Notes: generated from the letters alone by a model not told the origin. 64,000 nt of DNA from Achromobacter insolitus (GCF_002209555.1 NZ_NJIF01000002.1:186001-250000); one strand, 5' to 3'. Counted from the stretch's first letter, positions 1-8,634 are shown. Numbers and translations: made by a program.

Positions 1-968
1 TGCGCCGGCGTGCCGCTCTTGAAGATGTAGAAGTTGCCGCCGCCGGTGGGGCTGCCGCCGCGCTTTTGCTGCGGCATCATTGCCACGCCGAAGGGGAAGT
101 CGGCGTTCTTGCGGATGTTGGTCAGGTTGCCGGTCGTGGTCCAGACGATGGCGGCCTTCTTTTCCAGGAAGTCCTTGGGCGTGGTGCCCCAATCGATGGT
201 GCCGGTCGGCATGATCTTGTGTTTGGCGGACAGGTCGCGCCAGAACTGCGCGGCTTCCACCACGGCCGGCTTGTCCAGGTAGACCTCGTTGCCGGCTTCG
301 TTCATCAGGATCGCGCCGTTCGGAGTGGTCAGCGCCTGGAACAGCCAATAGGCGAACGCGCCGCCCGACGGAATCTCGATGCCCCATTGCGTCGTGTTGC
401 CGGAAGCATCCTGCTTGGTCAGCTTCTTGCCATAGTCGACCAGTTCGGCCCAGGTCGCCGGCGCGCGTTCGGGATCCAGCCCGGCGGCCTTGAACAGGTC
501 CTTGTTGTAGTACATGACGATGGTCGAACGCTGGAACGGCACGCCCCAGGTGTGGCCGCCGGTACGGCTGTTCTGCATGAAGGCGTCATAGAAGCCGCCC
601 AGCCACTTCTTATCGGCGTCGCTCTTGGCCAGGCTGTCGATCGGAACGATGGCGTCCTCGTCGATCAGCGTGAACATGTCGGTGGACAGCAGCACCGCCA
701 GCTGCGGCGGCGTGCCGCCCTTGAGCGCGGTCAGCGCCTTGGCGATGGAGTCCTGGTAGGAGCCGGCGTAGATCGGCTTGATCTTGATGTCCGGATTTTC
801 CTTGTGGAAATCCGCCACCATGTCGTCGACGATCTTGGTGATCGGGCCGCCGACCGCAACGGGGTAGTAGAACTCCACTTCGACGGGCTTATTCTGCGCC
901 TGCGCGGGCAGCGACAGGCAGGCGGCGGCCAGGCTGGCGGCCAGGGTTTTCAGTACGGTACGACGCAT
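1..968 (-). CDS. ABC transporter substrate-binding protein, glycerol-3-phosphate (UgpB) type, 3' end outside window
   Basis: Periplasmic solute receptor of the family 1 (UgpB/MalE-like) group, feeding an ABC importer. About 322 residues are visible; the gene runs off the left edge, so the C-terminus and the permease genes expected downstream are not seen. The N-terminus (MRRTVLKTLAASLAAACLSL, then PAQAQ) is a classic Sec signal peptide with cleavage near residue 24. The mature part begins with VEVEFYYPVAVGG, as in UgpB-like receptors. The start lies 27 bases after the ATPase gene, so the two are one transcript. The ligand is inferred as a glycerol-phosphate or phosphodiester compound from the adjacent ATPase and phosphodiesterase; a sugar is possible. 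Confidence 0.85.
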   Translation of the reverse strand, partial: MRRTVLKTLAASLAAACLSLPAQAQNKPVEVEFYYPVAVGGPITKIVDDMVADFHKENPDIKIKPIYAGSYQDSIAKALTALKGGTPPQLAVLLSTDMFTLIDEDAIVPIDSLAKSDADKKWLGGFYDAFMQNSRTGGHTWGVPFQRSTIVMYYNKDLFKAAGLDPERAPATWAELVDYGKKLTKQDASGNTTQWGIEIPSGGAFAYWLFQALTTPNGAILMNEAGNEVYLDKPAVVEAAQFWRDLSAKHKIMPTGTIDWGTTPKDFLEKKAAIVWTTTGNLTNIRKNADFPFGVAMMPQQKRGGSPTGGGNFYIFKSGTPA

Positions 969-995
969 GTTGGTTTCCTTTCCTGTGTACGGGCC

Positions 996-2051
996 CTAGC
1001 GGCCGGCGGAGTTGATGACCGCCGTGTCGGCGGCAAAGAAGTGCTGCTGGCTGTCTTGCCAGGACAGTCCCAGTGTTTCGCCCACGCTGGCGCGCAGATG
1101 GCCGCCCACGCGCACGGCCACGCCGCGGGTGTCGCCGACGCGGCACACCAGAATGGAATCGGCGCCGAAGTACTCCACGCTTTCCACGGTGGCGGGAATG
1201 CCGTTGGCGTCGATACGGATGTGTTCGGGGCGCACGCCCAGTTTCACGGCGCCTGTGGGGGCGCCAGAGATGGCGGGGCTTTGTGTGCCCGCGATGACCA
1301 TGGCGCCCTGCGCAGGGGCCAGGCCGATCAGGTTCATGGGAGGCGTGCCGATGAAGCGCGCGGCGAATTCGGTGGCGGGACGCGCATACAGGCCGTCAGG
1401 CGTGTCGTGCTGCTCGATCTTGCCACCACGCAGCAGCACCACCTGGTCGGCCATGCTCATCGCTTCGGTCTGGTCGTGCGTCACGTAGACCATGGTGATG
1501 CCCAGGTCCTGCTGCAACGCGCGGATTTCGCGGCGCATTTCATGGCGCAGCTGCGCGTCCAGGTTGGACAGCGGCTCGTCCATCAGGCAGACCGGCGCTT
1601 CGGAAATCACGGCGCGGCCCAGCGCCACGCGCTGTTGCTGTCCGCCCGACAACTGCGAGGGCTTGCGGTCAAGCAGGTGATTCAGGCCCAGCAGGCCCGC
1701 CACGCGCTGCAGGCGGCGGTCGTAATCGCGCGCCGGCTCCTTGCGCACCTTGAGCCCGAACAGGATGTTCTCGCGTACGGACAAGTGCGGAAACAGGGCG
1801 TACGACTGGAACACCATCGAGATGCGCCGTTTGGCGGGCGGCAGCTGGGTGACGTCGCGGTCGCCGATGCGTATGGTGCCGGAGGTCGGCGTGTCCAGTC
1901 CGGCAATCATGCGCAAGGTGGTGGATTTTCCGCAGCCCGACGGTCCCAGCAGGACCGTGAAGCTGCCGGCGGGAACCGTAAAGCTCACTCCGTGGATCGC
2001 GGCGGCGTTGCCGTACTGTTTGGTGAGGTTATCCAGGACGATGGATGACAT
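996..2051 (-). CDS. ugpC: ABC transporter ATP-binding protein, UgpC/MalK family
   Basis: Cytoplasmic ATPase (351 aa) powering a carbohydrate or glycerol-phosphate importer. Walker A is GPSGCGKST at residues 36-44. The signature LSGGQQQR, Walker B (CLMDEPLSNLDA) and the switch histidine in YVTHDQTEA follow in order, and a C-terminal TOBE-like regulatory region from about 240 is typical of CUT1 ATPases. It is the first gene of the unit and the binding protein follows. The leader upstream carries a LacI-type palindrome. The family is certain; the exact substrate, and so the symbol, is inferred from the neighbours. Confidence 0.9.
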   Translation of the reverse strand: MSSIVLDNLTKQYGNAAAIHGVSFTVPAGSFTVLLGPSGCGKSTTLRMIAGLDTPTSGTIRIGDRDVTQLPPAKRRISMVFQSYALFPHLSVRENILFGLKVRKEPARDYDRRLQRVAGLLGLNHLLDRKPSQLSGGQQQRVALGRAVISEAPVCLMDEPLSNLDAQLRHEMRREIRALQQDLGITMVYVTHDQTEAMSMADQVVLLRGGKIEQHDTPDGLYARPATEFAARFIGTPPMNLIGLAPAQGAMVIAGTQSPAISGAPTGAVKLGVRPEHIRIDANGIPATVESVEYFGADSILVCRVGDTRGVAVRVGGHLRASVGETLGLSWQDSQQHFFAADTAVINSAGR

Positions 2052-2062
2052 GCTGTCTCGAA

Positions 2063-2079
2063 GATCTAATAGTTAGATC
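2063..2079. promoter_or_regulatory. Perfect 7-3-7 palindrome in the ugpC leader
   Basis: GATCTAA-tag-TTAGATC lies between the LacI-type operator and the ugpC start. It could be a second operator or a short mRNA hairpin. Only the symmetry is seen; no function can be assigned. Confidence 0.35.
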
Positions 2080-2096
2080 CGCATTGTTGCCTGTTA

Positions 2097-2110
2097 TGAA
2101 AACCTTTTCA
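2097..2110. promoter_or_regulatory. LacI-family operator in front of ugpC
   Basis: TGAAAACCTTTTCA is a near-perfect palindrome in the 116-base gap before ugpC. It shares the pattern TGAAAACnnTTTCA with the site at 4043-4056 before the LacI-type gene. On the minus strand it falls between a possible -35 (TTGCGC) and a -10-like CATAAC, so a bound repressor would block RNA polymerase. The assignment to the neighbouring regulator is inference. Confidence 0.6.
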
Positions 2111-2167
2111 TTGTGCAGCGCAAACATGACGGATGTATGGCAAGGCAAACTTTCGTAGTCTATGGCC

Positions 2168-2965
2168 TCAGGCGAAAGGATATGGGCCGGGGTATTCCCC
2201 AATGACCGCATGATGCGTGACCAGGTTCTTGCCCTGCCACCAGTGCAGCTGATAGCCCGGCGGTTCCATGATGTATTGCAGCGTCGGGCGCGGTCCCAGC
2301 TCCAGCGCGAGCTGATGCGCAGTACCCGGACAGGTGGATGCGATCGTGCCGCCGAAGCGCTGGAATATCGTGCGGTGCAGGTGGCCGCAAAGAACGCGCT
2401 CCACGTTGGGAAACCGCGCCACGATGCGTTCGAGTTCAGGCGCGCCCGCCAGCAGGCCGATGGCGTCCATGTGCTCGATGCCGGTCAGGAACGGCGGGTG
2501 GTGCATCAAGACCAACGTAGGGCGCTCAGGTTGTTCCGCCAGGCGGGCGGCCAGCCAGTCCAGGCGGTCCTGGCAGAGCTCGCCATGGCTCTTCATGGGC
2601 ACCACGGTGTCCAAGGCCAGCATGCGCAGCGGATAGGTTTCTATGGCGTACTGGATAAACGGTCCTTCCCCTTGCAGATAACCATGGTCAGGGAAGGCAG
2701 CGCGCAACTGGGCGCGGTCATCGTGGTTGCCGGGCAGCAGGAAATAGGGAATCTCCAGCGCTTGCAGGTGGTCCCGCAATGCCTGGTATTCGTGCGGACG
2801 GCCCAGGTCCGTCAGGTCGCCTGTGATCAACACGCAGTCGGGCCGCGGCGTCAAGGCGTTGAGCGCGCGCACTGCCGGCGCCAGGAAGGCCGCGGGATCG
2901 ATGATGCCGTAGGCCTTGTCGCCAGGGGTGCGCATATGCAGGTCGGTGATTTGTGCGATGAGCAT
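2168..2965 (-). CDS. gpdQ: Glycerophosphodiesterase of the GpdQ type (binuclear metallophosphoesterase)
   Basis: 265-aa cytoplasmic phosphodiesterase of the class III cyclic nucleotide/GpdQ family, expected to hydrolyse glycerophosphodiesters to glycerol-3-phosphate and an alcohol. The metal ligands fall at the same residue numbers as in Enterobacter GpdQ: D8 and H10 (TDLH), D50 (TGD), N80 (GNHD), H156 (MHHPP), H195 and H197 (GHLH). Length and end-to-end pattern also fit GpdQ. It follows the LacI-type gene by 40 bases, probably as one transcript, and precedes the ABC importer. Related enzymes are promiscuous, so cyclic nucleotides cannot be excluded as substrates. Confidence 0.85.
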   Translation of the reverse strand: MLIAQITDLHMRTPGDKAYGIIDPAAFLAPAVRALNALTPRPDCVLITGDLTDLGRPHEYQALRDHLQALEIPYFLLPGNHDDRAQLRAAFPDHGYLQGEGPFIQYAIETYPLRMLALDTVVPMKSHGELCQDRLDWLAARLAEQPERPTLVLMHHPPFLTGIEHMDAIGLLAGAPELERIVARFPNVERVLCGHLHRTIFQRFGGTIASTCPGTAHQLALELGPRPTLQYIMEPPGYQLHWWQGKNLVTHHAVIGEYPGPYPFA

Positions 2966-3005
2966 GACGCGTAGACAAGAAAAATGGTTGTTGTAGGGAT
3001 ATGCC

Positions 3006-4019
3006 TTAACGGCGCACCGGCGCGGCGGTGCCGCCGACGACGATGCAATGCGGCAGGCGGTCCGAGTGTGGGGGCTGGCCTTGTATCTGCGCCAGCAAAT
3101 TCGAGCAAGCCGTTTCCCCGATGCCGTCGCTGGGTTGGGCCACGGTGGTCAGGGGCGGGGTGAGCAAGGCGCCGAAGCGCATGCCGTCGAATCCGCATAC
3201 CGAGATATCGGCGGGCACGGAAAGCCCCAGACCCACCAGGTCGGCGATGACTGCGGTTGCCAGCAGATCGTTGGAGCAGAACAGGGCGGTGGGCGCCTGC
3301 TTGCCGCGCAGCGCGGCCTTTAGGGCCTCCAGGTCGCTGCCTGTGTGCGAACTCATGGAAATGTGCTGGATGTCATCCAGGCCCAGCCGCTTGGCGCAGG
3401 CACGCGCGCCGGTCAAGCGGCGGCGGGCGCGATCCGATGCGGTCAGCGGGCCTGTCACCAGGGCGATGCGGCGGTGGCCCAGCGCGGCCAGATGGGCCAC
3501 CATGTCGCTGGCGGCCGCGCGATTGTCGACGGACGCAAAGGGATGGGCGCCGGACTCGTTGTAGACCAGCACGTAGGGAATGCCGGCGTGGTCCAGGTCG
3601 TCCAGCGTGGCGCTTTTGGCGGCGTCCGCGACCGTCAGGATCAGGCCATCCACCTGGTGGTCCATCAGGCCCTGGACCGCCGCGGATTCCACCGCGGGAT
3701 CGTAGCCGGTGGCGGTCAGCATGACGCTATAGCCCGATTCCCGCGCGCGCCGCTCCGCGCCTTCGAAGCATTCAGCGAACACGGGATTGGACAGCGTGGG
3801 CAGTATCAGGCCGATGGTGCGCGTGCTGCCCGAGCGCAGGCTGCGGCCCACGCGATTGGGTCGGAAGCCCGCGCGCTTTGCCACGTTGCGGATGTGCGCG
3901 AGTGTGTCGGGATGCACGATCTCGGGCTGGTTGAACGCGCGCGAAACCGTCGCCGGGGAAACCCCGGCCTTGCGGGCCACTTCAATAATGGAAAAGCGGG
4001 GCGACGAGCGCGAAGCCAT
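3006..4019 (-). CDS. LacI/GalR-family transcriptional regulator
   Basis: 337-aa DNA-binding regulator. The N-terminal helix-turn-helix (IIEVARKAGVSPATVSRAF, about residues 9-27) and hinge helix are followed by a periplasmic-binding-protein-like effector domain (about 65-330, beginning TIGLILPTLSNPVFAE). A palindrome of LacI type lies 23 bases upstream of the start and a second one precedes ugpC. Autoregulation and control of the importer/phosphodiesterase genes are therefore likely. The effector is probably a substrate or product of GpdQ, by context only. Confidence 0.9.
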   Translation of the reverse strand: MASRSSPRFSIIEVARKAGVSPATVSRAFNQPEIVHPDTLAHIRNVAKRAGFRPNRVGRSLRSGSTRTIGLILPTLSNPVFAECFEGAERRARESGYSVMLTATGYDPAVESAAVQGLMDHQVDGLILTVADAAKSATLDDLDHAGIPYVLVYNESGAHPFASVDNRAAASDMVAHLAALGHRRIALVTGPLTASDRARRRLTGARACAKRLGLDDIQHISMSSHTGSDLEALKAALRGKQAPTALFCSNDLLATAVIADLVGLGLSVPADISVCGFDGMRFGALLTPPLTTVAQPSDGIGETACSNLLAQIQGQPPHSDRLPHCIVVGGTAAPVRR

Positions 4020-4335
4020 GGCAGGATTGCTGTCGGGTTTCGTGAAAACGATTTCATCTTACTCGACAAATATGACCTTTGTGTTGCACGGGTTTGCGCT
4101 ATGCTGATACCGACGCAACAATAAATCGCCATGGCGCGGCACGCGTTTTTTCCCGGGAAAATGCGGATTTTTTGGTGTTTTTCCTAATTGACGCGACGCG
4201 CACAGTGGCAGGAGTCGGTCCAACCGGACTGCGCGGCAATATGCCGCGCATAACGGCGGATCCTCGGTCAAAGGGGACCGGGTGCGTATTTTGCTGCCGT
4301 GCAAGACGCGCGGTACCGGTAAAGAGGAAAGGACC
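4020..4335. other. Divergent intergenic region between the LacI-type regulator and the amidase
   Basis: 316 bases with no credible gene. It holds the LacI-type palindrome at 4043-4056. The stretch at 4140-4190 is rich in T runs, and a GC-rich hairpin-prone stretch lies around 4230-4290. A strong ribosome site (AAAGAGGAAAGG) stands just before 4336. I see no clear promoter for the amidase. Confidence 0.5.
4043..4056. promoter_or_regulatory. LacI-family operator before the regulator gene
   Basis: TGAAAACGATTTCA has the arrangement typical of LacI-family sites: inverted TGAAA/TTTCA arms about a central CG. It lies 24-37 bases upstream of the regulator start, consistent with autoregulation. It matches the site before ugpC at 11 of 14 positions. 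Confidence 0.65.
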
Positions 4336-5664
4336 ATGTCTACTGCCTTGAACAGACTTGGCGCGCTGGAAGCCGCGCGCAAGCTGCAACGGCGCGAACT
4401 GACCGCGGAGCAGCTGGTGCGCGCCTGCTTTGCGCGCATCGAGCAACGCGAAAGCACCATCCATGCCTGGACCGCGCTGCAAAAGCAGGCCGCGCTGGAT
4501 CGCGCGCAGGAACTGGATCGCGGCGCACTGCGTGGCGTGCTGCATGGCCTGCCCATGGGCGTGAAGGACCTGTTCGACACCGTCGACCTGCCCACGCGTT
4601 ACGGCTCGCCCATCTATGAACGCCACCATCCGGGCCTGGACGCGGCCTCGGTGGCGCTGTGCCGCGGCGCAGGCGCGATCGTCGTCGGCAAGACCGTGAC
4701 GACCGAATTCGCCACTTATCAGGCGGGCCCCACGCGCAACCCGCGCAACGAAGCCTACTCGCCCGGCGGCTCGTCCAGCGGCTCGGCCGCGGCGGTGGCC
4801 GACGACATGGTGCCCTTCGCGTTGGGCACGCAGACCGCGGCTTCCATCATCCGGCCCGCTTCCTATTGCGGCATCGTGGGCTTCAAACCCACCTTCGGCA
4901 GTATTTCGCGCGCGGGCGTCAAAAGCCTGGCCGAGTCCCTGGACACCATCGGCGGTTTTGCCCGTTCGGTGCCGGACGTGGCGTTGTTCGCTTCGGTACT
5001 GATGCGCGATCCCCGCATGCTGGACCTCGCATACGACGGCAAGCCGCGCATCGGCATGTACCGCAGCCTGCAATGGCGGCATGCATTGCCCGAAACCAAA
5101 GAGGCCTACGCACAGGCCGCGGCCATTCTGTCGCGCGCCGGCGCCGTGGTCGAAGAATTGCCGCTGCCGCCCGAGCACTGCGTTCTGGTGCAGCTGCATG
5201 CGGATATCATGGCGTTCGAAGCGTCGCAGGCCCTGGCCTATGAACGTCTGGAGCATGCGGCGCAGCTCAGCCCCAAGATCCAGGCCATCCTGGAAGCGGG
5301 CTCGCGGATTACGTCGGAAGAGCACCAGAAAAACCTGATGCGCGTTGCCGAATCCCGCGCGCGCGTGGATGCCTGGTTCGACAAATACGATGTGCTGTTG
5401 GCGCCGAGTGCGAGCGGCGAGGCGCCGTTTGCCGACCTGGGCACGGGCGATCCGCAGTTCTCGCGTGCCTGGACGGTATTCGGCCATCCCAGTCTGAGCC
5501 TGCCGTTCGCCACTGGCCCGCAAGGCCTGCCTGTCGGGCTGCAACTGGTCGGCGCGCGCTACAGCGACCATCGGACGCTGGCGCTGGCGGCATGGGTCCA
5601 TCAGCGGCTGCTGGCGGCCACCGCGCCGGATATCGGCGCCTCCGACATCTGGCCGCGCGGCTGA
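4336..5664 (+). CDS. Amidase signature family enzyme
   Basis: 442-aa amidohydrolase cleaving an unknown amide. The Ser-cisSer-Lys triad is visible as K77 (GVKDLFD), S146 (PGGSSSGSA) and S170 (TQTAASIIRPA), spaced as in MAE2 (69 and 24 residues). The start at 4336 is chosen over an upstream in-frame one because a strong ribosome site, AAAGAGGAAAGG, lies just before it. The loop around S170 (AAS rather than GGS) departs from the usual consensus. It stands alone, and a bidirectional terminator follows. Indoleacetamide, aryl-amide or allophanate-type substrates cannot be told apart. Confidence 0.85.
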   Translation: MSTALNRLGALEAARKLQRRELTAEQLVRACFARIEQRESTIHAWTALQKQAALDRAQELDRGALRGVLHGLPMGVKDLFDTVDLPTRYGSPIYERHHPGLDAASVALCRGAGAIVVGKTVTTEFATYQAGPTRNPRNEAYSPGGSSSGSAAAVADDMVPFALGTQTAASIIRPASYCGIVGFKPTFGSISRAGVKSLAESLDTIGGFARSVPDVALFASVLMRDPRMLDLAYDGKPRIGMYRSLQWRHALPETKEAYAQAAAILSRAGAVVEELPLPPEHCVLVQLHADIMAFEASQALAYERLEHAAQLSPKIQAILEAGSRITSEEHQKNLMRVAESRARVDAWFDKYDVLLAPSASGEAPFADLGTGDPQFSRAWTVFGHPSLSLPFATGPQGLPVGLQLVGARYSDHRTLALAAWVHQRLLAATAPDIGASDIWPRG

Positions 5665-5719
5665 GCGTCGGCCGTCCGCGCGCGGGCGTGGACTGCGCTT
5701 GCGCGGCACGCGCCCAAAG

Positions 5720-5751
5720 AAAAAAGCCAGCCCGATAAGGCTGGCTTTTTT
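5720..5751. terminator. Bidirectional terminator between the amidase and leuA
   Basis: The stem GCCAGCC/GGCTGGC with a 6-base loop is flanked by A6 on the left and T6 on the right. It can end both the plus-strand amidase and the minus-strand leuA transcript. Confidence 0.9.
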
Positions 5752-5767
5752 AACGCCGGGTTGCAGA

Positions 5768-7480
5768 TCACGCGGTCTCAGCGGTTTCTTGCTCGGTTGC
5801 GGTCACCGCGCCGGCATTGATGTGGCGGTTCACGGCGCTCAGCACGGCCTGGAACGAGGCCGTCACGATGTCGCGGTCGATGCCCACGCCGAAGCCGGTG
5901 CTCGATTCGCCGACACGCAGTTCCACATAGGATGCGGCGCGGGTGTCGGTGCCGGTGCCGATGGCATGCTCGTGGTAGTCCATGATGCGCACGGGCACGT
6001 CCAGCGCTGCCACGAAGGCCGAGATGGCGCCGTCGCCCTTGCCCGTCACGATGCGGCGTTCACCGTTGTATTCCAGTTCGGCTTCGATGCTGAAGTGCTG
6101 GCCCTCGCCGGCAGCCGGATTGCCGTCGATGCGGTGGCGCACCAGCTTCCAGGGCGACTTCTGTTCGAGGTATTCGCGGTTGAAGATCGTGTGCACGTCG
6201 TCGGCGGTGACTTCGCGGCCGGTCTCGTCCGTGACGCGCTGGATGGCGCGGCTGAACTCGATCTGCAGGCGGCGCGGCAACACCAGGCCATGTTCCTGCT
6301 CGAGCAGGTACGACACGCCGCCCTTGCCCGATTGGCTGTTCACGCGGATGACGGCATCGTAGCTGCGGCCGAGGTCGGCGGGATCGATGGGCAGGTACGG
6401 CACTTCCCAGACGGCGTCGGCCTTCTGTTGGGCAAAGCCCTTCTTGATCGCGTCCTGATGCGAGCCCGAGAATGCGGTAAACACCAAGTCGCCCGCATAC
6501 GGATGGCGCGGGTGGACCGGCAATTGGTTGCAGTATTCGGCGCAGCGGCGCACTTCATCGATGTCCGAGAAGTCCAGTTCCGGATGCACGCCTTGGGTGT
6601 AGAGGTTCAAGGCCAGCGTGACGAGGTCGACGTTGCCGGTGCGTTCGCCGCTGCCGAAGAGGCAGCCTTCGATGCGGTCGGCGCCAGCCATCACGGCGAA
6701 TTCAGCGGCGGCCACGGCGGTGCCGCGGTCATTGTGCGGGTGCACGCTGAGTACGATGCTGTCCCGTCGCGCCAGATTCTTGTGCATCCATTCGATCTGG
6801 TCAGCGTACAGATTGGGGCTGGTGGCTTCGATGGTGGCGGGCAGGTTCAACACCATCTTGCACTCGGGCGTGGGCTGCCATACGTCGGCCACTGCGTTGG
6901 AGACTTCCAGCGCGAATTCGGGTTCGGTCGTGCTGAAGACTTCGGGCGAGTACTGGTAGCGCCATTGCGTTTCCGGATGCTGCGCCATGTACTGCTTCAC
7001 CAGGCGCGTGCCGGTGGTGGCGATGTTCTTGATTTCGTCCTTGCTCATGTTGAACACGACCTTGCGGAACGCCGGCGCGCAGGCGTTGTACAAGTGGACG
7101 ATGGCTTGCTTGGCACCCGCGGCGGATTCCACCGTGCGGCTGATCAGGTCTTCGCGCGACTGGGTCAGCACGATGATGGTGACGTCGTCCGGGATGCGCT
7201 TTTCATCGATGAGCTTGCGCACGAAATCGAAGTCGGTCTGGGAGGCCGAGGGGAAACCCACTTCGATTTCCTTGAAGCCGATCTTCACCAACTGCTCGAA
7301 GAAGCGGAGCTTGCGCTCGACGCTCATCGGTTCGATCAAGGCCTGGTTGCCGTCACGCAGGTCCGTGCTCATCCAGATCGGCGCCTTGGTGATGCGGCGG
7401 CTGGGCCAGGTGCGTTCGGAGTAGTCGCGGGTAAAGGGCGCGAAGGGGACGTATTTGGTAGCGGGGTTGGCAAGCATCAT
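5768..7480 (-). CDS. leuA: 2-isopropylmalate synthase
   Basis: 570-aa enzyme for the first committed step of leucine synthesis: acetyl-CoA plus 2-oxoisovalerate gives 2-isopropylmalate. It is the LeuA type 2 form (starting [11 protein letters not shown]). The HMGL-like TIM barrel opens with [11 protein letters not shown] and has the metal motif [11 protein letters not shown]-terminal LeuA dimer/leucine-feedback domain occupies about residues 430-560. The start has an AGGTG ribosome site. The roughly 500-base upstream gap suggests leader regulation (see the candidate leader peptide). It stands alone, with no leuBCD beside it. Confidence 0.96.
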   Translation of the reverse strand: MMLANPATKYVPFAPFTRDYSERTWPSRRITKAPIWMSTDLRDGNQALIEPMSVERKLRFFEQLVKIGFKEIEVGFPSASQTDFDFVRKLIDEKRIPDDVTIIVLTQSREDLISRTVESAAGAKQAIVHLYNACAPAFRKVVFNMSKDEIKNIATTGTRLVKQYMAQHPETQWRYQYSPEVFSTTEPEFALEVSNAVADVWQPTPECKMVLNLPATIEATSPNLYADQIEWMHKNLARRDSIVLSVHPHNDRGTAVAAAEFAVMAGADRIEGCLFGSGERTGNVDLVTLALNLYTQGVHPELDFSDIDEVRRCAEYCNQLPVHPRHPYAGDLVFTAFSGSHQDAIKKGFAQQKADAVWEVPYLPIDPADLGRSYDAVIRVNSQSGKGGVSYLLEQEHGLVLPRRLQIEFSRAIQRVTDETGREVTADDVHTIFNREYLEQKSPWKLVRHRIDGNPAAGEGQHFSIEAELEYNGERRIVTGKGDGAISAFVAALDVPVRIMDYHEHAIGTGTDTRAASYVELRVGESSTGFGVGIDRDIVTASFQAVLSAVNRHINAGAVTATEQETAETA

Positions 7481-7649
7481 TACTACACCTCGATCGGTTT
7501 CTTTTGAATCCCGGGAGTACTACCCTCGGCGGCTGCGCGACCGGATGGCGGTCTTGTGCCAGGATTTGCCGTGATTGACCGGCAGGATTCAGAGATAAAA
7601 GGGGGAAATCGCGTGTGGCAAGCGTGGCTGCCGAGCTACCACGGGGACA

Positions 7650-7775
7650 CTAGGCCCGGCAACCGATCGGTAGGTATAGCGATAGCGCGATGGCGGAGGA
7701 ACGAGCGCGCAGGCCGGCGACCGGAGCGTCGAAGCGTCCGGTGGCAATCGCGAAGGGGGTGCGGTGAGCGGCCAT
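7650..7775 (-). CDS. Candidate leuA attenuator leader peptide (41 aa)
   Basis: Small reading frame ATG...TAG between the leuA promoter region and leuA. Near its end it reads Ala-Leu-Ser-Leu-Tyr-Leu-Pro-Ile-Gly, and all three Leu codons are CTA, the codon used in the enterobacterial leuL leader and one that GC-rich genomes avoid. The peptide ends 170 bases before leuA, followed by hairpin-forming DNA. Weak points are the lack of a Shine-Dalgarno site before its ATG and of a textbook terminator. It is a hypothesis, not a firm gene. Confidence 0.4.
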   Translation of the reverse strand: MAAHRTPFAIATGRFDAPVAGLRARSSAIALSLYLPIGCRA

Positions 7776-7937
7776 AGGTTGCTAGTCAAACATATTTTTG
7801 CCGCAAGCGCAACTGAATGCTCTTTTGTGTGGGGGTGAGATACAGGCTGCAGGTAGGCCATTTCGCTGAAGAAAATTCAGCAAAAACGGGGTTGGATAGT
7901 CTTCGGCTTACGCGTCGCTATGGGGGCAAGGGACCAA

Positions 7938-7970
7938 AACAAACAGGCCGCCCGTGGGCGGCCTGGTTTG
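7938..7970 (-). terminator. Terminator of the minus-strand membrane-protein gene
   Basis: Stem CAGGCCGCCC/GGGCGGCCTG (7944-7965), followed on the minus strand by TTTGTTTTGG. It lies just after the stop of the gene ending at 7989. Confidence 0.8.
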
Positions 7971-7988
7971 GGAGGCGGGAGGACGAAC

Positions 7989-8618
7989 TTACCGGGCTGG
8001 ACCGATGCGCGGTTCCACATAACGTTCGGTGCGGCCTTCAGTGCGCGCTTCGCGGCGGACTTCGTCGCGAGGATCACGCGGCGCGCGGTCGGACAATTCC
8101 AGGATGCGGGCCTGTTCCGCAACCATAGCGATCTTGCCGGCGCGATTGTGGCGAATTTCAGACAGGGCGCGGCGCAGATCGCCCACCGTAAAGGGTTCCT
8201 GGCGGTCGCCCCACGTCCAGCGCAGCACGCCCAGGGTCTCCTCGGACAGGTTGGGCGCCAGGTCCGCCAGCACGCTGGTTTCGACCGGCGTGGCGCTGCC
8301 GGAAGCCAGGCTGGCGGACAGCCAGGCGCGCAGCGTGAAGAACACGATCAGGGTCCAGATGCCGGCCACCACCCACCAAATATAGGGGTTGACCTTCTGC
8401 ACCATGTCCATGGTCGGCTGGCCCAGGGAATGCAGGAACTCGTAGTTCACGGTGCGTCCGAAATTCAGTATCCAGTTGGCGGCCAGATACCAGACGACCA
8501 GGGCGACGGCGATGACAATCGCACGCAGTATGAGTCGAGGAAGCGCCAGTTTGAGCAGGGTCTGGCCGATCAGGCGGCAGTCCTGGCGGACGCTTGCGGG
8601 CGAAGTCAGATTCATCAT
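7989..8618 (-). CDS. Conserved two-TM membrane protein of unknown function
   Basis: 209-aa protein that I cannot assign. Two clear membrane segments (about residues 29-51 and 77-100) are separated by a short loop. A charged cytoplasmic tail (about 120-209) ends in an Arg/Glu-rich stretch (DEVRREARTEGRTERYVEP). The gene diverges from rpoN with start codons at most 16 bases apart, so both 5' ends share one tiny region. ATG codons at 8618 and 8615 are both possible. No catalytic motif is visible. Confidence 0.75.
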   Translation of the reverse strand: MMNLTSPASVRQDCRLIGQTLLKLALPRLILRAIVIAVALVVWYLAANWILNFGRTVNYEFLHSLGQPTMDMVQKVNPYIWWVVAGIWTLIVFFTLRAWLSASLASGSATPVETSVLADLAPNLSEETLGVLRWTWGDRQEPFTVGDLRRALSEIRHNRAGKIAMVAEQARILELSDRAPRDPRDEVRREARTEGRTERYVEPRIGPAR

Positions 8619-8634
8619 GCAAAATATTGTACCT

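Larger units (their letters stand above)
7481..7988. other. Long leader/intergenic region upstream of leuA
   Basis: About 500 bases upstream of leuA on the minus strand. It contains the candidate leader peptide (7650-7775) and a hairpin CGTGGT/GCCACG just after it. Further down come a C5T4 run at about 7605-7597 and an inverted GGG/CCC hairpin near 7515-7535. An isolated palindrome GCTGAA-N5-TTCAGC lies at 7865-7881. No larger gene is supported here. Confidence 0.5.

Noticed and set aside
66-2048. A 660-codon plus-strand reading frame
   Set aside because: It is the antisense shadow of the ABC receptor and ATPase genes; the His/Gly/Arg-rich translation has no domain and codon bias follows the minus strand.
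5699-7507. A 602-codon plus-strand reading frame over leuA
   Set aside because: Shadow of leuA; high GC removes stop codons in the complementary frame. The same applies to the long frames opposite cytochrome b, hisC/hisD and murA.
7589-7861. 90-codon minus-strand frame upstream of leuA
   Set aside because: Pro/Ser/Arg-rich with no domain or ribosome site; the CTA cluster is in a different frame.
7865-7881. GCTGAA-N5-TTCAGC palindrome as a terminator
   Set aside because: It is followed by A5, not T5, on the plus strand, and the T run precedes it on the minus strand. It may be an operator, but nothing supports a specific one.
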